From: Paracoccus mutanolyticus
GTDB lineage: Bacteria; Pseudomonadota; Alphaproteobacteria; Rhodobacterales; Rhodobacteraceae
Reading direction: 5' to 3'
DNA: 64,000 nucleotides
Assembly: GCF_003285265.1 (NCBI RefSeq)
Contig: NZ_CP030239.1
Span: forward strand, 2,339,501 to 2,403,500
In this document: positions 19,375 through 29,922 of the stretch, piece after piece
Numbering within the stretch: the first letter of the stretch is position 1
Layout: the number at the start of each line of letters is the position of its first letter
Position numbers and translations under genes: made by a program
Notes under the pieces: generated by a model
Told to the model about the DNA's origin: nothing
Databases searched by the model: none
What the model saw: the letters and a program-made list of their open reading frames with translations, nothing else

Positions 19375-20290
19375 GCTGCTTGCGTCAGGAACCTGGTCAA
19401 GCACTTCCCGACCCCTTCGGGCCATGTCGTCAAGGCGGTGGACGACCTGTCCTTTGCCATCCCCAAGGGCGAGACCCTGGCCTTGGTTGGCGAAAGCGGC
19501 TCGGGCAAGACCACGGTGGGGCAGTGCCTGGTCCGCACTGCTGGGCGAGGTCGATCTGGACGGCTTGCGGTCACCACATTGAGGGCGAAGAGCTGCGCCG
19601 GGCCAGGCCGCGCTTCCGATGGTTTTCAGGACCCGTTCTCGTCACTGAACCCGCCGACGCATCGGCCATGATCGAGGGACCGCTGAACCTGGGGGAAAGC
19701 CGCGCCTCGGCCTTGGAGCGGGCGGGACAGCTGATCCAGGTCGGGCTGCGCGCCCACCTGACGTCGCTTTCCCGCATCAGTTCTCGGCGGGCAGCGGCAG
19801 CGGATCGGGCTGGCGCGCGCGCTGGCGACCAAACCCGACAGGATCGCCTTTGACGAGCCGGTGTCGGCGCTGGACGTGGCGGTGCAGGCGCAGGTGCTGA
19901 ACCTGATTCGCCGGATGCAACGCAGCACCGGGCTGACCTATCTGTTCATCAGCCACGACCTGGCCATGGTGCGGCACGTCTGCGCGCGATCGCGGTGATG
20001 TATCTGGGCCGATCGTCGAGCGCGCACCGGCGCCGCGATCTTTGCCGCCCCGGCCATCCCTATACCCGCGCGCTGTCGCCGCCGCGCCCTCGCTCGAGCC
20101 AGAGCATCGCCGCGAGGCGGCGGCGCGCGGCTGCGGGCGATGCCAAGCCCGGTGAACCTGCCGAAGGGCTGCGGTTTGCCATCCGCTGCCGATTGCGGCT
20201 GCGATTGCCGGCAGCGGCATGCCGGTCCTGCGCGAAGTCGCGGCCGGCCAGGCCGTCGCCCGCGACGTCATAGACCCGGATGACCGGGGG
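19375..20290 (+). pseudogene. dppF-like ABC ATPase, frameshifted
   Basis: [20 protein letters not shown], Walker [46 protein letters not shown] (across a shift), [20 protein letters not shown] and [14 protein letters not shown] are readable, ending in an AHPYTRAL-like tail. Five or more indels are present. It is the last gene of the dpp operon. Confidence 0.75.
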
Positions 20291-20449
20291 CACCGAGGGA
20301 TCGTGGCTCGACCCCGCTTCCGCGATATCGAGACGTGCCCGAACCCGGCGGCATTTATTATCTGCGCGATGTCATAGCGATACGCCTTCAGGCACCGGGC
20401 GATTAACGGGACAGGGTACCAGAAAATTCGGTGCGCGCCACAGCACCGG

Positions 20450-20572
20450 TTCACCGGCCTGAAATGCAAGCGCATGGCGCCGTCCGCCGGCACGTCGCAG
20501 GGTGGCGCCAGCCGCCCGCGTGATAGCCACGGCCCGCATGGACAGGCCAAGTTTGATCTGACGTCTGGACAT
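20450..20572 (-). pseudogene. NtaA/DszA-type FMN monooxygenase N-terminal fragment
   Basis: The minus strand starts MSRRQIKLGLSMRAV and continues after a shift as GYHAGGWRHP, the start of flavin-dependent monooxygenases of the nitrilotriacetate/dibenzothiophene-sulfone family (LGxxxxGxGxHxAAWRHP). Some members handle sulfur compounds, but only 30 residues remain. Confidence 0.5.
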
Positions 20573-20574
20573 TC

Positions 20575-21495
20575 TTGTCTCCGATAACGGCAAACCTGCT
20601 AAAGATCATGACTGCTAGGGCAGAGGCATACCGCTCGGATCGCATTAGGGCAGACACCGTCTCGATAATCGCTGATGCTTTAGGGGGCGCGGTGCTGGCC
20701 TGCTGGCCCACATCCTTGTCGCCAAGTTTGACGACCATCTTCCGCTTTATCGAGAGTGTCAGGTCTTCTGTGTATGGGTGATTGGGTCCATGCTTCCTGA
20801 GAGGAGCAAGGACGATGGATTTCCAACGAGTTGCCCTGCATTCCTGATCTCGACCGTCCGATGGCCTTGTTCTTTGCATGGCCGCGTAGAGGTCTGGGGG
20901 ATGGAGATGTCGGGCGGCTCGCTGGGCCTGGGCCTTTGACGCCTGATCGCCAAGCTGGCGGAATGATGGGGCCGATCGCCGTCTCTTGACGCTGGCCGTC
21001 CTGCTGGGGTCCGGCCGATATGGGCCGGGCTTGCCGGTCCTCCGGAAATCGACCGCCAATCCTATCTGGTCGGCTGCCTCTATCACTAACTCCTGCGCCG
21101 ACAGCAGCCGGTCGGTGCCCGCCGCGAAATGCTGCCGCGACAGCCCGTCGGCGGGTCTGGCGATCCTTGCTGTGTTCGATCCATCGCGCGATCTGACGCT
21201 AGCCTGGCTGCTGCTGGCGTCCCTGCGGCCTTGCAGGCTGGCGCGCAAGACGACGCCGACACCGGCGTGGCCACGTCCCCGAGGAAATGGCCGGCAACGC
21301 GAGCTGGACGGGCGCGAGCTAGTGGCCTGCCCTATGTGCCGCCGGCTGTCTCAGTTGGTACGAGGTTCTGCCGCGCCGGGCTGCATCCGGCGCTGGGGCT
21401 GCGCGATCATCAAGGCTATTCCGCATGGCGCGCTGCAACATTTATTGCAGACTTGCGGGCGGAGGAACGCCATGCCACCGACCCGCCACAGGACT
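20575..21495. other. Unassigned stretch
   Basis: Several short open frames exist on both strands. One minus frame at about 21030-21130 reads LLSAQELVIEAADQIGLAVD. None is assignable. Confidence 0.3.
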
Positions 21496-21499
21496 ATGA

Positions 21500-21760
21500 A
21501 CATGCCATCTGCCGCTGCTGCTGGTGGCTATGGGCCTTTGGACTGTTCATGACCGGGGTCAGTTCAGCGCTTTCGATCCCCACGACTGCGGTGCTGGCGG
21601 GGTTCATGACCGGCAAGCCGCTGGGGATCACGCTGTTTAGCTGGTTCGCCGCCATGTGCTGCGGCTGGGCCTGCCCGACGGCATGACGCTGCGCGACCTG
21701 CCGGTACTGGCTGTGCCACGGCATCGGCTTTCCTGGCCAGCGTGGACACCAGCTCGCCCG
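21500..21760 (+). pseudogene. NhaA Na+/H+ antiporter C-terminal fragment
   Basis: GVSSALSIPTTAVLAGFMTG followed by KPLGITLFSWFA and, after a shift, LGLPDGMTLRDLP matches the NhaA segment GLxxGKPxGIxxFSWxAxRLGLAxLPxGxxWxxL. It runs into the tail of the opposing tauR gene. Confidence 0.6.
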
Positions 21761-21899
21761 GGGCGGTGCAGGCGCCAAGGATGGCGCGATGGAGGTTGCC
21801 AGCGCGATCGTGGCCACTTGGCCGGGCGGCTGTTGGCGGTCCGCCTGGCTTAGCCGCCTGCTGCGCCAGGCCCGTGTCATCCGGTCGATGCGGGCAGAC

Positions 21900-23333
21900 G
21901 CCCTCGGGGATCGACCGTCAGTGATCGAGCAATAGCCCAAGCGAAAGAACGGGCAGGGCTCGGGCGGGGTTTCGAAAAAGACGTGCCCCGGCTCGATCAG
22001 CACGCTTTCGGCGCGCAGCCGCCGGGCCAGGTCCGCGCTGTCGACATCCGGCGCGCCCCGGATCCAGACGCTGGACCCGCCCGAGGCCGCCGCGCCCGCG
22101 ATCACCAGCGAGGTGCGCGAAATCGCCTCCTCGAGCACCTGGCGCCGGGCCTTCAGCGCCTGCCGCAGCCGCACGATATGGGCGTCGTAATGGCCTTGGG
22201 CCAGGAAATAGGCGGTGATGCGCTGCAGATGCGCGGGCGGGTGGCGCAGCATGATCGCGCGCAGGTCGCGCGCCCGCGCGATCAAGGGGGCGGGCGCGAC
22301 CATGTAGCCGATCCGCAAGCCGGGAAACAACGCCTTGGAAAAGCTGCCGATATAGATGACCCGTCCGGCCCGGTCCAGGGACTTCAGCGCGGGTGCCGGC
22401 GGCGCCAGATAGGACATCTCGAAATCGTAATCGTCCTCGATGATCAGGAAATCCTCGGCCGCGGCCCGCGCCAGCAGCTGGCGGCGGCGGTCCAGCGGCA
22501 TGGTCGCGCCGGTCGGGATGTGTGGCTGGGCGTGACGATACGAGCGGCGTGGCCCGGGCGGTATCGCCGGATCAAGGCCCCTGCCCCCAGCGGCAGAAAG
22601 GTGGTGGGGCTGCGCGCCCGGCGCAGCGCCTCGGCGAAATCGGGGTATCCCGGCTCCTCGGTCACGGCCAGCCGGTCGGGGCGAGCCAGCAGTTCGATCG
22701 CCAGGAACAGCGCGTTCTGCGCGCCCAGCGTCACCAGCACCTCGTCGGGGCGGGCCTGGATGCCGCGCCGGGGCAGGCTGTTCGAGCAGATATAGTCGAT
22801 CAGCAACGCGTCATCGACGCCATACTGGTCCGCCGCCAGTTCCGCGAAATCGCGCGTCCCCAGCGCCCGGCGCGCGCAGTCGCGCCATGCGACATGGTCG
22901 AACAGCGAGGATCGGCCTGGCCATAGATAAAGGGGTAGCGGATAGTCGCGCCAGTTCGCCGGCTTGCGGATCACCCGCTGGCGCTGCGGGACATGCCAGC
23001 CAGCCCTCCCAGTCCGACGCGCGCGCCGCCCCGGCCGCCGCCGCACCCGGCCGTGGGCACCGTGGCCGCGACCATCACGCCCGAGCGCGGCGCCGTCTCC
23101 AGATAGCCTTGGCTGACCAGTTCCTGATAGACCAGCGTCACCGTCATGCGCGACACCCCCAGCGCATCGGCAAGCCCCCGCGACGAGGGCAGCCGCACCC
23201 CCGGCGGGGCCCGGCTTTCCAGAATCGCCCGGACGATCGCCGCCGCCAGCCGGCCCTGCAGGGTCGGGCGTCGTTGCGCAGAAAGATCGTCTGCAACCGG
23301 AAGGGTGTCAAGCAATCTGGCAAGCAGGGTCAT
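21900..23333 (-). pseudogene. tauR: tauR: MocR/PdxR-type regulator of taurine genes, with three or so frameshifts
   Basis: It starts MTLLARLLDTLP. A GntR winged helix (residues about 25-95, RLPSSRGLADALGVSRMTVT) is followed by a type-I aminotransferase-like domain: YICSNSLPRRGI, DEVLVTLGAQNALFLAIELL, VTPSHTSR-like, FLIIEDDYDFEMSYLAPPAP and SFSKALFPGLRIGYM, where the SFSK lysine is the PLP site. Frames break near 23000, 22960 and 22510. MocR proteins of this type (TauR) activate taurine genes in Rhodobacter relatives. Placement beside TRAP, tauX, tauY and xsc supports the name. Apart from the indels the gene is full length (about 470 residues), so it may be intact in reality. Confidence 0.75.
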
Positions 23334-23489
23334 GCTTCAATGGACAGTATCAAAAAACCATCGCTCTGCGGCAATATTCAACAAGGAAATCTGTGACACT
23401 TGTTCTTTCACAGGGAGTGGAACCGCATCAATCAAAGTTTCACGACTGCTGGCCGGAACCGCGTGTGACTGGTGCTGGCCTCGCGCCTT

Positions 23490-23621
23490 GCCAGGATCGC
23501 CGCGCCCATCGACGGGGTGACGGTGCAGCTGGACGATCCCGGGGCCAGCCATGACGATCGTCGCCGCGCGGAACTGGAACTGGCTGGCTCGGTGCCGCGC
23601 AAGCTGTTCGTGAAGGACTGA
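23490..23621 (+). pseudogene. CitE/HpcH-family lyase C-terminal fragment (tentative)
   Basis: ARIAAPIDGVTVQLDDPGAS followed by RRRAELELAGSVPRKLFVKD and a stop resembles the AAAPIDGVxxxxxDxxxLxxxxxxARxLGFxGKxxIHP region of CoA-ester lyases. The final HP motif is missing. Confidence 0.4.
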
Positions 23622-23625
23622 CGCC

Positions 23626-23790
23626 ATGTTGCAGATGCAGCTGACGCCGTCGCCCATCACGGCGACGGTGGATTTCTCGGCGCCCGGGGTCAGCCACGGC
23701 TTCCTGCGCCGCCCTTCGCGCGCGACGCGCCCTGGACTGCGCCGACGCCTGCGGCGCGACCTGCAGGGCGAGGTCGGCGACCGCTGGCGA
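23626..23790 (+). pseudogene. AstE/DoeB-like deacylase N-terminal fragment
   Basis: PSPITATVDFSAPGVSHGFL R resembles the start of DoeB-type succinylglutamate desuccinylase/aspartoacylase proteins of ectoine degradation (SPIxxTVDfxxxGVxHGxLRLPxSRDDSAWG). The frame is lost after 30 residues. An EhuB-like ectoine-uptake shard is present at 3.5 kb, so an ectoine locus may be another source of fragments. Confidence 0.45.
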
Positions 23791-24029
23791 GCAAACCTCG
23801 AGGATGCTGGCGTGCGCATCATCGGCTGGGGCATTCGGGTTTCCGGGTGCATACCAATCCAAAAAGCCGATTACGACGGTCGCCGACCGTGCAAGGGCTG
23901 GTGATCCGTGTCACCAAAAACGACATCAAAATCCACACCATAAAAACAAGAACAACCCGACGCCGATGGCCTGCAATGAAACACACGCCGCCCTTCAGCT
24001 GAAGGCGTGGCGGTCTGGAACATCACTCT

Positions 24030-24215
24030 GCCATCGACCGTGAACGCGAGGGCGCCAAGGGCGAGCGCATCACCATCACCGGCCGCGTCATCGACGGCGC
24101 CGAGATGATCCTGCGCGATGCGCTGTTCGAAAGCTGGCAGGCGGATGCCGAGGGCATCTATCCCGGCAACGACCCGCGCGGCCGGGCCGATCCGAACGTC
24201 ACCGGCTGGCCCCGG
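24030..24215 (+). pseudogene. Protocatechuate 3,4-dioxygenase fragment
   Basis: DREREGAKGERITITGRVID followed by RDALFESWQADAEGIYPGND and PRGRADPN matches protocatechuate 3,4-dioxygenase subunits (GERIxVxGRVxDxxGxPVxxALxExWQAxAxGxY). The iron ligands are not covered. Confidence 0.65.
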
Positions 24216-24453
24216 GCGTACCGGAGAGCAGTCCGCGAAGCCGGTGGCGACGTGCCCAGGGAATCACCGAGCACCGCCACGACGAAGTAAAGCGCTCTCA
24301 TGGACCTGGCGACCAAGGATGTCATGTCCCCCGTTCTGTCATCGGATCGCCATTTTCGATGTTATTGATCGTCATCCTCGCCCGCGGGCCGGATGAGTGA
24401 AGGAGAGCCCCCATACTACGTATGGGACCGCACCGCCGTCAATGCCTTCTTCC

Positions 24454-24478
24454 TGAACCGCCCCGGTTTACCGGAGAG
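24454..24478 (+). repeat. IS-end-like repeat, copy 2
   Basis: It has the same TGAACCGCCCCGG...TTTACCGGAGAG sequence as at 4902-4927, in the same orientation and one G shorter. About 25 bases on, an ATG begins MKRHLPNASAIFHASS, which is not a recognisable transposase. Confidence 0.5.
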
Positions 24479-24612
24479 TAGAACACTCAAAGGATGAGCC
24501 CTATGAAGCGACATCTGCCGAACGCTTCGGCGATCTTCCACGCCAGTTCGCCAGCTCTCGCGCGGCAGGTGTTCGGCGGATTTGTAGGTCCGCAGCTGAT
24601 GAACTGTCGATC

Positions 24613-25012
24613 ATCCTTTTCCTTTTCGAATATTTCGGTGTCGTATGCGGCGCGGGCGGCGCCACCTGGATGACGCACCATCTGAACATGGCCGCGCCGC
24701 ACCGCGCGCTTTCTGGAGTTGATCGCGATTGTTCTGGATCGCCTTCAACATCGTCTTCATCTGGCAGTCGATCCAGTTCATCGGGCGTCTCAAGCCGTTC
24801 GTGAAGGCCCAGACCCTGGGCTGGGAAATGCGCTGGGTCTACACGGCGCTGCCCATCGCCTTTGCGCTGATGACGATCCGCATCCTGCAGGTGAACTACC
24901 GCAAGCTGGTCAGGGGATCGACCCGCGTGACCCCGACAAGGTCGAGGTCGAGCAGGCTCTTGAACTGGCCGAGGATGAACAGCGCGCCGGTGACCGGGAG
25001 CACACGAATTGA
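24613..25012 (+). pseudogene. tauL: TRAP transporter small permease (TauL-like), frameshifted
   Basis: GGATWMTHHLNM, FWIAFNIVFIWQSIQFIGRL, LGWEMRWVYTALPIAFALMT and IRILQVNYRKLV, then in another frame a VEVEQALELAEDEQ tail. These form the C-terminal two-thirds of a DctQ-type subunit. It stops at 25010-25012, overlapping the next gene. In Rhodobacter relatives TauKLM imports taurine, and the position between tauR and tauX supports that. Confidence 0.6.
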
Positions 25013-25890
25013 ACGATGATGTCGTAGAAGTCCTGTTCGGCACCTTCGCACTGCTGATGGTCCTGGGCGCGCCGATCGTGGTGGCGCTTGGCGTCGCCGC
25101 CCTGGCCGCGATGCTGTATCTGGGCGCAACCCGATCAGATGGTGCGGTGTCCGGACGTCCTTGCGGTCGTTCCCGCTAAGGCGTTGCCCACGTTCATCAT
25201 GGCGGGCGCCCTGACGGCGGCGCTGATGGTCCGGCCGCCGCATAGCCGAAAACATGGCCGTCCCTCATTGGCGCTGTCCGACGCCACCATCGTCGCCTGC
25301 CGTGCTTCGCGCGATTCGGGGCCGCACCGCGACCACGGCGGCGGTGGGGATGCTGATGATCCGCGGCATGATCCGCCGGCTTCAGCGCGACTTGCGGCCT
25401 CGGTCACGGCGGCGGCGGGCGGCCGGGGATCGTGATCCCGTCGATCATGTGGCCACCTCGCTTGCGCCGCTGGCGACGCTCCCATCCCGAGGCGCGGGCC
25501 GCAGGCGATTGCGACATTTCGGTGATGGCGGGCTTCCTGCCGGGCGCCGTGATCCTGGCGGTCAGCTGCGATGAATGGGTCGATGCGGGACGCGGCTATC
25601 ACGGATCGCCGAGCCGCTGCCGCTGCGCAAGTCGCCTGCGCCCGCTAGCAGGGGATCTGGGCGCTGGGTCTGCCGGTCATCATCCTGGGCGGCATCCGCT
25701 TTGGCATCGTCACCCCGACCGAGGCCGCCGTCGTCGCCGTCGTCTATGCGCTGTTCGTGGGCCTTGTCGTCTATCGCGAACTGGAAGCCCGAGCTGTTCG
25801 AGGTGTTATGCGATCCGGCCTGGCTTGGCCGGACCAGGCGCTGGGCGATCGCGGCGATCTGCGACGGCGCGATCCTGGCGGAAAACATCT
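25009..25890 (+). pseudogene. tauM: TRAP transporter large permease (TauM-like), frameshifted
   Basis: It begins NDDVVEVLFGTFALLMVLGA followed by PIVVALGVAALAAMLYLGA, the DctM N-terminus. Later frames give ALPTFIMAGALT, TTAAVGMLMI, IPSIM, MAGFLPGAVI, GIRFGIVTPTEAAVVAVVYA and LFVGLVVYREL. The order matches a roughly 430-residue DctM subunit with part of the second half missing and many indels. The remaining C-terminus is replaced by IS21 transposase sequence. Confidence 0.65.
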
Positions 25891-25934
25891 CTCCGGCATC
25901 GTCGCGGTCGGCTCCTGAGCCTGGCCATCAGGAT

Positions 25935-26090
25935 GTCTGGATCCGGGCCTATATGCATGAAGTGGTGATCGGTAGTCGTGGCGAGGTGATCGCCCGCCAT
26001 CCCCGGTGCTGGGAACGCGATGAGATCGTCTTCGACCCGATCCATTACCTTCCGCTGATCGAGCAGAAGATCAATGCGCTTCCGACGCCA
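25935..26090 (+). mobile_element. IS21 transposase (IstA) C-terminal fragment
   Basis: VWIRAYMHEVVIGSRGEVIA followed by RHPRCWERDEIVFDPIHYLP and LIEQKINAL is the Mu-transposase C-terminal domain of IstA proteins (xIARHxRxYxRxxxxxDPxHYLxLLExKxxAL). Its catalytic DDE core and IstB are absent. Confidence 0.65.
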
Positions 26091-26264
26091 CCCATTCGCC
26101 AGAGCCTGGTCATCGCCTCGGGCATCCCGGGCGAGAGCAGCGGCGGTCAGCGGGAGTCACCTTGCCCTTCGCCGTGGAGGCGACCGCTGCGACTGCTGGC
26201 ACCTTATCGCAGGATCCGGCTGTGAGGGTCGCATGCAGGGCACTGACCACAGGAGTATCCGCAG

Positions 26265-26660
26265 ATGACCCGCACCCTGACCGCCGACGACCTGAAAGCC
26301 ACCTTCGACGCCTTCAACCGCCACGACATCGACGCCGTGATGACCCATTTCGCCGACGCTTGCGTGTTCTATACCGTCGCGGGCGAGGCCGAATACGGCA
26401 CCCGCATCCAGGGTCGCGAGGCCATCGCCCGCGCCTTCCAGGCGGTCTGGCAAGCCATGCCGGACGTGGAATGGGCCGACCACCGGCATTTCCTGTCCCA
26501 GGACGGCACGCGCGGCGTCAGCCAATGGACCTTCCGCGCCACCCAGCCCGACGGCAGCCGGATCGAGGTGCAGGGCGCGGACCTGTTTCGCTTCCGAAGC
26601 GGCCTGATCGTGGAAATCAGCCGATCCGCAAGGATCGCCCGATCATCACCCGCAACGTCA
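26265..26660 (+). CDS. tauX: TauX: taurine dehydrogenase small subunit (NTF2/SnoaL fold)
   Basis: The start ATG at 26265 has an AGGAG site ten bases upstream. About 115 residues of an NTF2-like domain are readable: MTRTLTADDLKATFDAFNRH, FADACVFYTVAGEAEYGTRI, GREAIARAFQAVWQAMPDVE and VSQWTFRATQPDGSRIEVQG. TauX works with TauY, a membrane-linked FAD enzyme that oxidises taurine to sulfoacetaldehyde with cytochrome c as acceptor. Near 26615 an indel removes the normal end, and no in-frame stop remains before tauY, so the two frames run together. A lost base is more likely than a real fusion. Confidence 0.7.
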
Positions 26661-26689
26661 ATGGCCAGTCCATCGACAATCGCGGGTCG

Positions 26690-28045
26690 GTGCCGTTCGA
26701 CCCGCTTTACGACCCGCTCAAGGCGCGCCAGCTTGGTCCCCGCAGCGACTATGCGCCGACCTACTGGATCGGCACCGCCGGCCCCGCGCCTGCGGACGAC
26801 GGCCCGGTCCGCTGCGACATGGACGTGGACGTGGCGGTGATCGGCTCGGGCTATACCGGCCTTTCCTGCGCGCTGCACCTGGCCAAGATGCACGGCATCA
26901 AGGCCACGGTGCTCGAGGCGAACGGCGTCGCCTATGGCTGCTCGACCCGCAACGGCGGCCAGGCCCAGATCAGCGCCGGCCGGCTCAAGCGCAGCCAATG
27001 GACCCACCGCTGGGGCATGGATGTCGCGCGCGGCATGCAGCACGAGATGGTCGAGGCGTTCGCACTGTTCGCGGGCTGCTGCGCAATTTCGGCATCAAGT
27101 GGGATCTGCTGGTGGCGGCCACTGTTACATCGCCCACAAGGCCGGCGTCATGCCGACTCTGGGGCCGAGGCGGCGCTGCTGAACGACAGCTTCGGCTATG
27201 GCGCCCGGATGCTCGACCGCGACCAGGTCCATCGCGAGGTTGCCCGCGACCACGAAGCGCATGGCGCCCTGTGGGAACCCGACGGCATCGGCATCCACGC
27301 CGCGAAACTGGCCTTCGGCTATCTGCGGGCGGCACGCGAGCTGGGCGCCACCGTCCACCCCGACAGCCCGGTCACGCGATGGGACTACCGGGGGGGTGTG
27401 CACACCCTGTGTACGCCCGGAGGCACGGTCCGTGCACGCCGTGTGGCGGTTGCAACCGCGGCCTACGCGCCCCGCGGCCTGCACCCCCGCATCAAGGACC
27501 GGCTGCTGCCGATCATGTCGAACAGCATCGTGACGCGGGTCCTGACGCCCGACGAACTTGCGGCGGTGGGCATCCGCACCGGCTCGCCCCTGACCGATAC
27601 CCGGACGCTGCGACACTATTACCGGCTGCTGCCCGACAACCGGCTGCAGATCGGCTCGCGCGCTGCGATTACCGGACGCGATGCGGCAAATCCCTCGCAT
27701 CTCAATGGGTTGTGCGAAGGCATGGCGCGCAAGTTCCCCGCCCTGCGCGGCATCGCGCTGGATTACAGTTGGTGGGGCTGGGTCGATGTCAGCCACGACA
27801 TGATGCCGCGCATCACCGGCCTGCCCGACCTGCCGAGCGCCTTCTATGCGCTGGGTTATGGCGGCAACGGCGTCATGTATTCGGCCATGGCGGGCCGCCG
27901 CTGCACATCTTGTCGCCGGCAGCGCATCCCCAACCTCCCGATTTTCAACGATGAATTGCCCCACGAAGGCTGGAGGACACCGTTCCGGCGGCTTGGCCAG
28001 TGGGGCCTCTATCACCTCTATCACTACCGCGACGAGCGGGCATAA
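26690..28045 (+). CDS. tauY: TauY: taurine dehydrogenase large subunit (FAD, DadA-like), locally frameshifted
   Basis: A GTG at 26690 is the likeliest start (PFDPLYDPLKARQLGPRSDY), just after tauX. The FAD-binding Rossmann motif is VAVIGSGYTGLSCALHLAKM. It continues with TRNGGQAQISAGR, AKLAFGYLRAARELGATVHP, IGSRAAITGRD and a C-terminal FYALGYGGNGVMYSAMAGR. The roughly 450-residue length fits DadA-type oxidoreductases. Between 27067 and 27175 three frame changes garble about 35 residues (expected FGIKWDLLV and YIAHKAGVMPTL are readable in the other frames). The gene ends two bases before the AAGGAG site of xsc. Confidence 0.75.
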   Translation: MPFDPLYDPLKARQLGPRSDYAPTYWIGTAGPAPADDGPVRCDMDVDVAVIGSGYTGLSCALHLAKMHGIKATVLEANGVAYGCSTRNGGQAQISAGRLKRSQWTHRWGMDVARGMQHEMVEAFALFAGCCAISASSGICWWRPLLHRPQGRRHADSGAEAALLNDSFGYGARMLDRDQVHREVARDHEAHGALWEPDGIGIHAAKLAFGYLRAARELGATVHPDSPVTRWDYRGGVHTLCTPGGTVRARRVAVATAAYAPRGLHPRIKDRLLPIMSNSIVTRVLTPDELAAVGIRTGSPLTDTRTLRHYYRLLPDNRLQIGSRAAITGRDAANPSHLNGLCEGMARKFPALRGIALDYSWWGWVDVSHDMMPRITGLPDLPSAFYALGYGGNGVMYSAMAGRRCTSCRRQRIPNLPIFNDELPHEGWRTPFRRLGQWGLYHLYHYRDERA

Positions 28046-28058
28046 GGAGCTATCCGCC

Positions 28059-29840
28059 ATGAAGATGACGACCGAGGAAGCGTTTGTCAAAGTTCTGCAG
28101 ATGCATGGGATCGAACATGCGTTCGGGATCATTGGCTCGGCCATGATGCCTGTGTCCGACCTTTTCCCGAAGGCCGGGATCACGTTCTGGGACACCGCGC
28201 ATGAGACGAATGCGGGGCTGATGGCCGACGGCTTCACCCGCTCGACCGGCAAGATGTCGATGATGATCGCGCAGAATGGGCCCGGGGTGACCGGCTTTGT
28301 CACGCCGGTGAAGACCGCCTACTGGAACCACACCCCGCTTTTGCTGGTGACGCCCCAGGCCGCCAACAAGACCATCGGCCAGGGCGGCTTCCAGGAGATG
28401 GAGCAGATGCGTCTGTTCGCGGATTGTGTGTGTTATCAGGAAGAAGTGCGCGATCCTTCACGCATTCCCGAGGTGCTGAACCGCGTCATCATGCAGGCCT
28501 GGCGCAACTCGGCGCCGGCGCAGATGAACATTCCGCGCGACATGTGGACCCAGGTCATCGACGTCGATCTGCCGCAGGTCGTGGCCTTCGAGCGCCCGGC
28601 CGGGGGCGAGGAAGCCGTGACCGAAGCCGCGCGGCTGCTATCGGAAGCCAAGTTCCCGGTGATTCTGTCAGGTGCCGGCGTCGTCCTGTCGGGTGCGATC
28701 CCGGATCTGGCCAAGCTGGCCGAGCGGCTGGATGCACCGGTGGCCTCGAACTACCAGCACAACGACAGCTTCCCGGGCAGCCACCCGCTGGCGGTGGGGC
28801 CCTTGGGCTACAACGGCAGCAAGGCCGCGATGGAGCTGATCCGACAGGCCGACGTGGTCCTGGCGCTGGGGACGCGGCTCAACCCGTTCTCGACCCTGCC
28901 GGGCTATGGCATCGACTATTGGCCCAAGGAAGCGAAGATCATCCAGGTCGACATCAACGCCGACCGCATCGGCCTGACCAAGAAGGTCACCGTGGGCATC
29001 CAGGGCGACGCGGGCAAGGTGGCGCGCGGGATCCTTTCCCAACTGAGTCAGACCGCCGGCGACGAGGGCCGCCAGCAGCGCCGCGACGTGATCGCGCAGA
29101 CAAAATCGCGTTGGGCGCAGGAGCTGTCCTCGCTGGATCACGAGGACGACGATCCGGGCACCGTCTGGAACGAGGAAGCGCGTCAGCGGGACAGCGACCT
29201 GATGAGCCCGCGCCAGGCCTGGCGGGCGATCATGCAGGCGGTGCCGGCGGACGCCATCGTCAGCTCCGACATCGGCAACAACTGCGCCATCGGCAACGCC
29301 TATCCCAGCTTCGAGGCCGGCCGCAAATACCTGGCTCCGGGCCTGTTCGGTCCCTGCGGCTATGGCTTCCCGGCGATCCTCGGCGCCAAGATCGGCAATC
29401 CCGATACGCCGGTGATCGGCTTTGCCGGCGACGGCGCCTTCGGCATCTCAATGAACGAGATGGTGTCTGTGGGCCGCAAGGACTGGCCGGCGATCACCAT
29501 GGTGATCTTCCGCAACTACCAGTGGGGCGCGGAAAAGCGCAACACGACGCTGTGGTATGCCAACAACTTCGTCGGCACCGAGCTGGACCGCGACACCACC
29601 TATGCCGGCATCGCCAAGGCCTGCGGCGTCAATGGCGTGCAGGTCAGGTCGCAGGAGGAGCTGACCCAGGCCCTGCACGACGCGGTCGAGCGGCAGATGA
29701 AGCACGGCGAAACCACCTTCATCGAGGTGCTCTTGAACCAGGAGCTGGGCGAGCCCTTCCGCCGCGACGCGATGAAGAAGCCGGTTCCCGTGGCCGGCAT
29801 CGATCCGGCCGACATGCGCCCGCAGCGCGGCGCCGCCTGA
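28059..29840 (+). CDS. xsc: Xsc: sulfoacetaldehyde acetyltransferase (copy 2, intact)
   Basis: This 593-residue thiamine-diphosphate enzyme converts sulfoacetaldehyde and phosphate to acetyl phosphate and sulfite. The start ATG has AAGGAG ten bases upstream. The N-terminal pyrimidine-binding domain carries GIEHAFGIIGSAMMPVSDLF and NGPGVTGF. The middle domain carries LSGAGVVLSG. The C-terminal domain has the ThDP motif GDGAFGISMNEM...N followed by YQWGAEKRNTTLWYANNFVG. Length and end (VAGIDPADMRPQRGAA) are normal for the family. It is the only complete copy in the window and sits in the order tauX-tauY-xsc-tauZ-pta. Confidence 0.93.
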   Translation: MKMTTEEAFVKVLQMHGIEHAFGIIGSAMMPVSDLFPKAGITFWDTAHETNAGLMADGFTRSTGKMSMMIAQNGPGVTGFVTPVKTAYWNHTPLLLVTPQAANKTIGQGGFQEMEQMRLFADCVCYQEEVRDPSRIPEVLNRVIMQAWRNSAPAQMNIPRDMWTQVIDVDLPQVVAFERPAGGEEAVTEAARLLSEAKFPVILSGAGVVLSGAIPDLAKLAERLDAPVASNYQHNDSFPGSHPLAVGPLGYNGSKAAMELIRQADVVLALGTRLNPFSTLPGYGIDYWPKEAKIIQVDINADRIGLTKKVTVGIQGDAGKVARGILSQLSQTAGDEGRQQRRDVIAQTKSRWAQELSSLDHEDDDPGTVWNEEARQRDSDLMSPRQAWRAIMQAVPADAIVSSDIGNNCAIGNAYPSFEAGRKYLAPGLFGPCGYGFPAILGAKIGNPDTPVIGFAGDGAFGISMNEMVSVGRKDWPAITMVIFRNYQWGAEKRNTTLWYANNFVGTELDRDTTYAGIAKACGVNGVQVRSQEELTQALHDAVERQMKHGETTFIEVLLNQELGEPFRRDAMKKPVPVAGIDPADMRPQRGAA

Positions 29841-29922
29841 TCCGGCCTGCCCTGCTAAAACGATCCCTCCGGCGCGAGCCTCTCGCGCCGGATGGTGCCC
29901 TGCATTCAACAAGGACATCCCC

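Noticed and set aside
27846..29840. A longer xsc starting at 27846 (664 codons)
   Set aside because: The extra 71 codons lie over the end of tauY; the ATG at 28059 has AAGGAG upstream and gives the normal family length.
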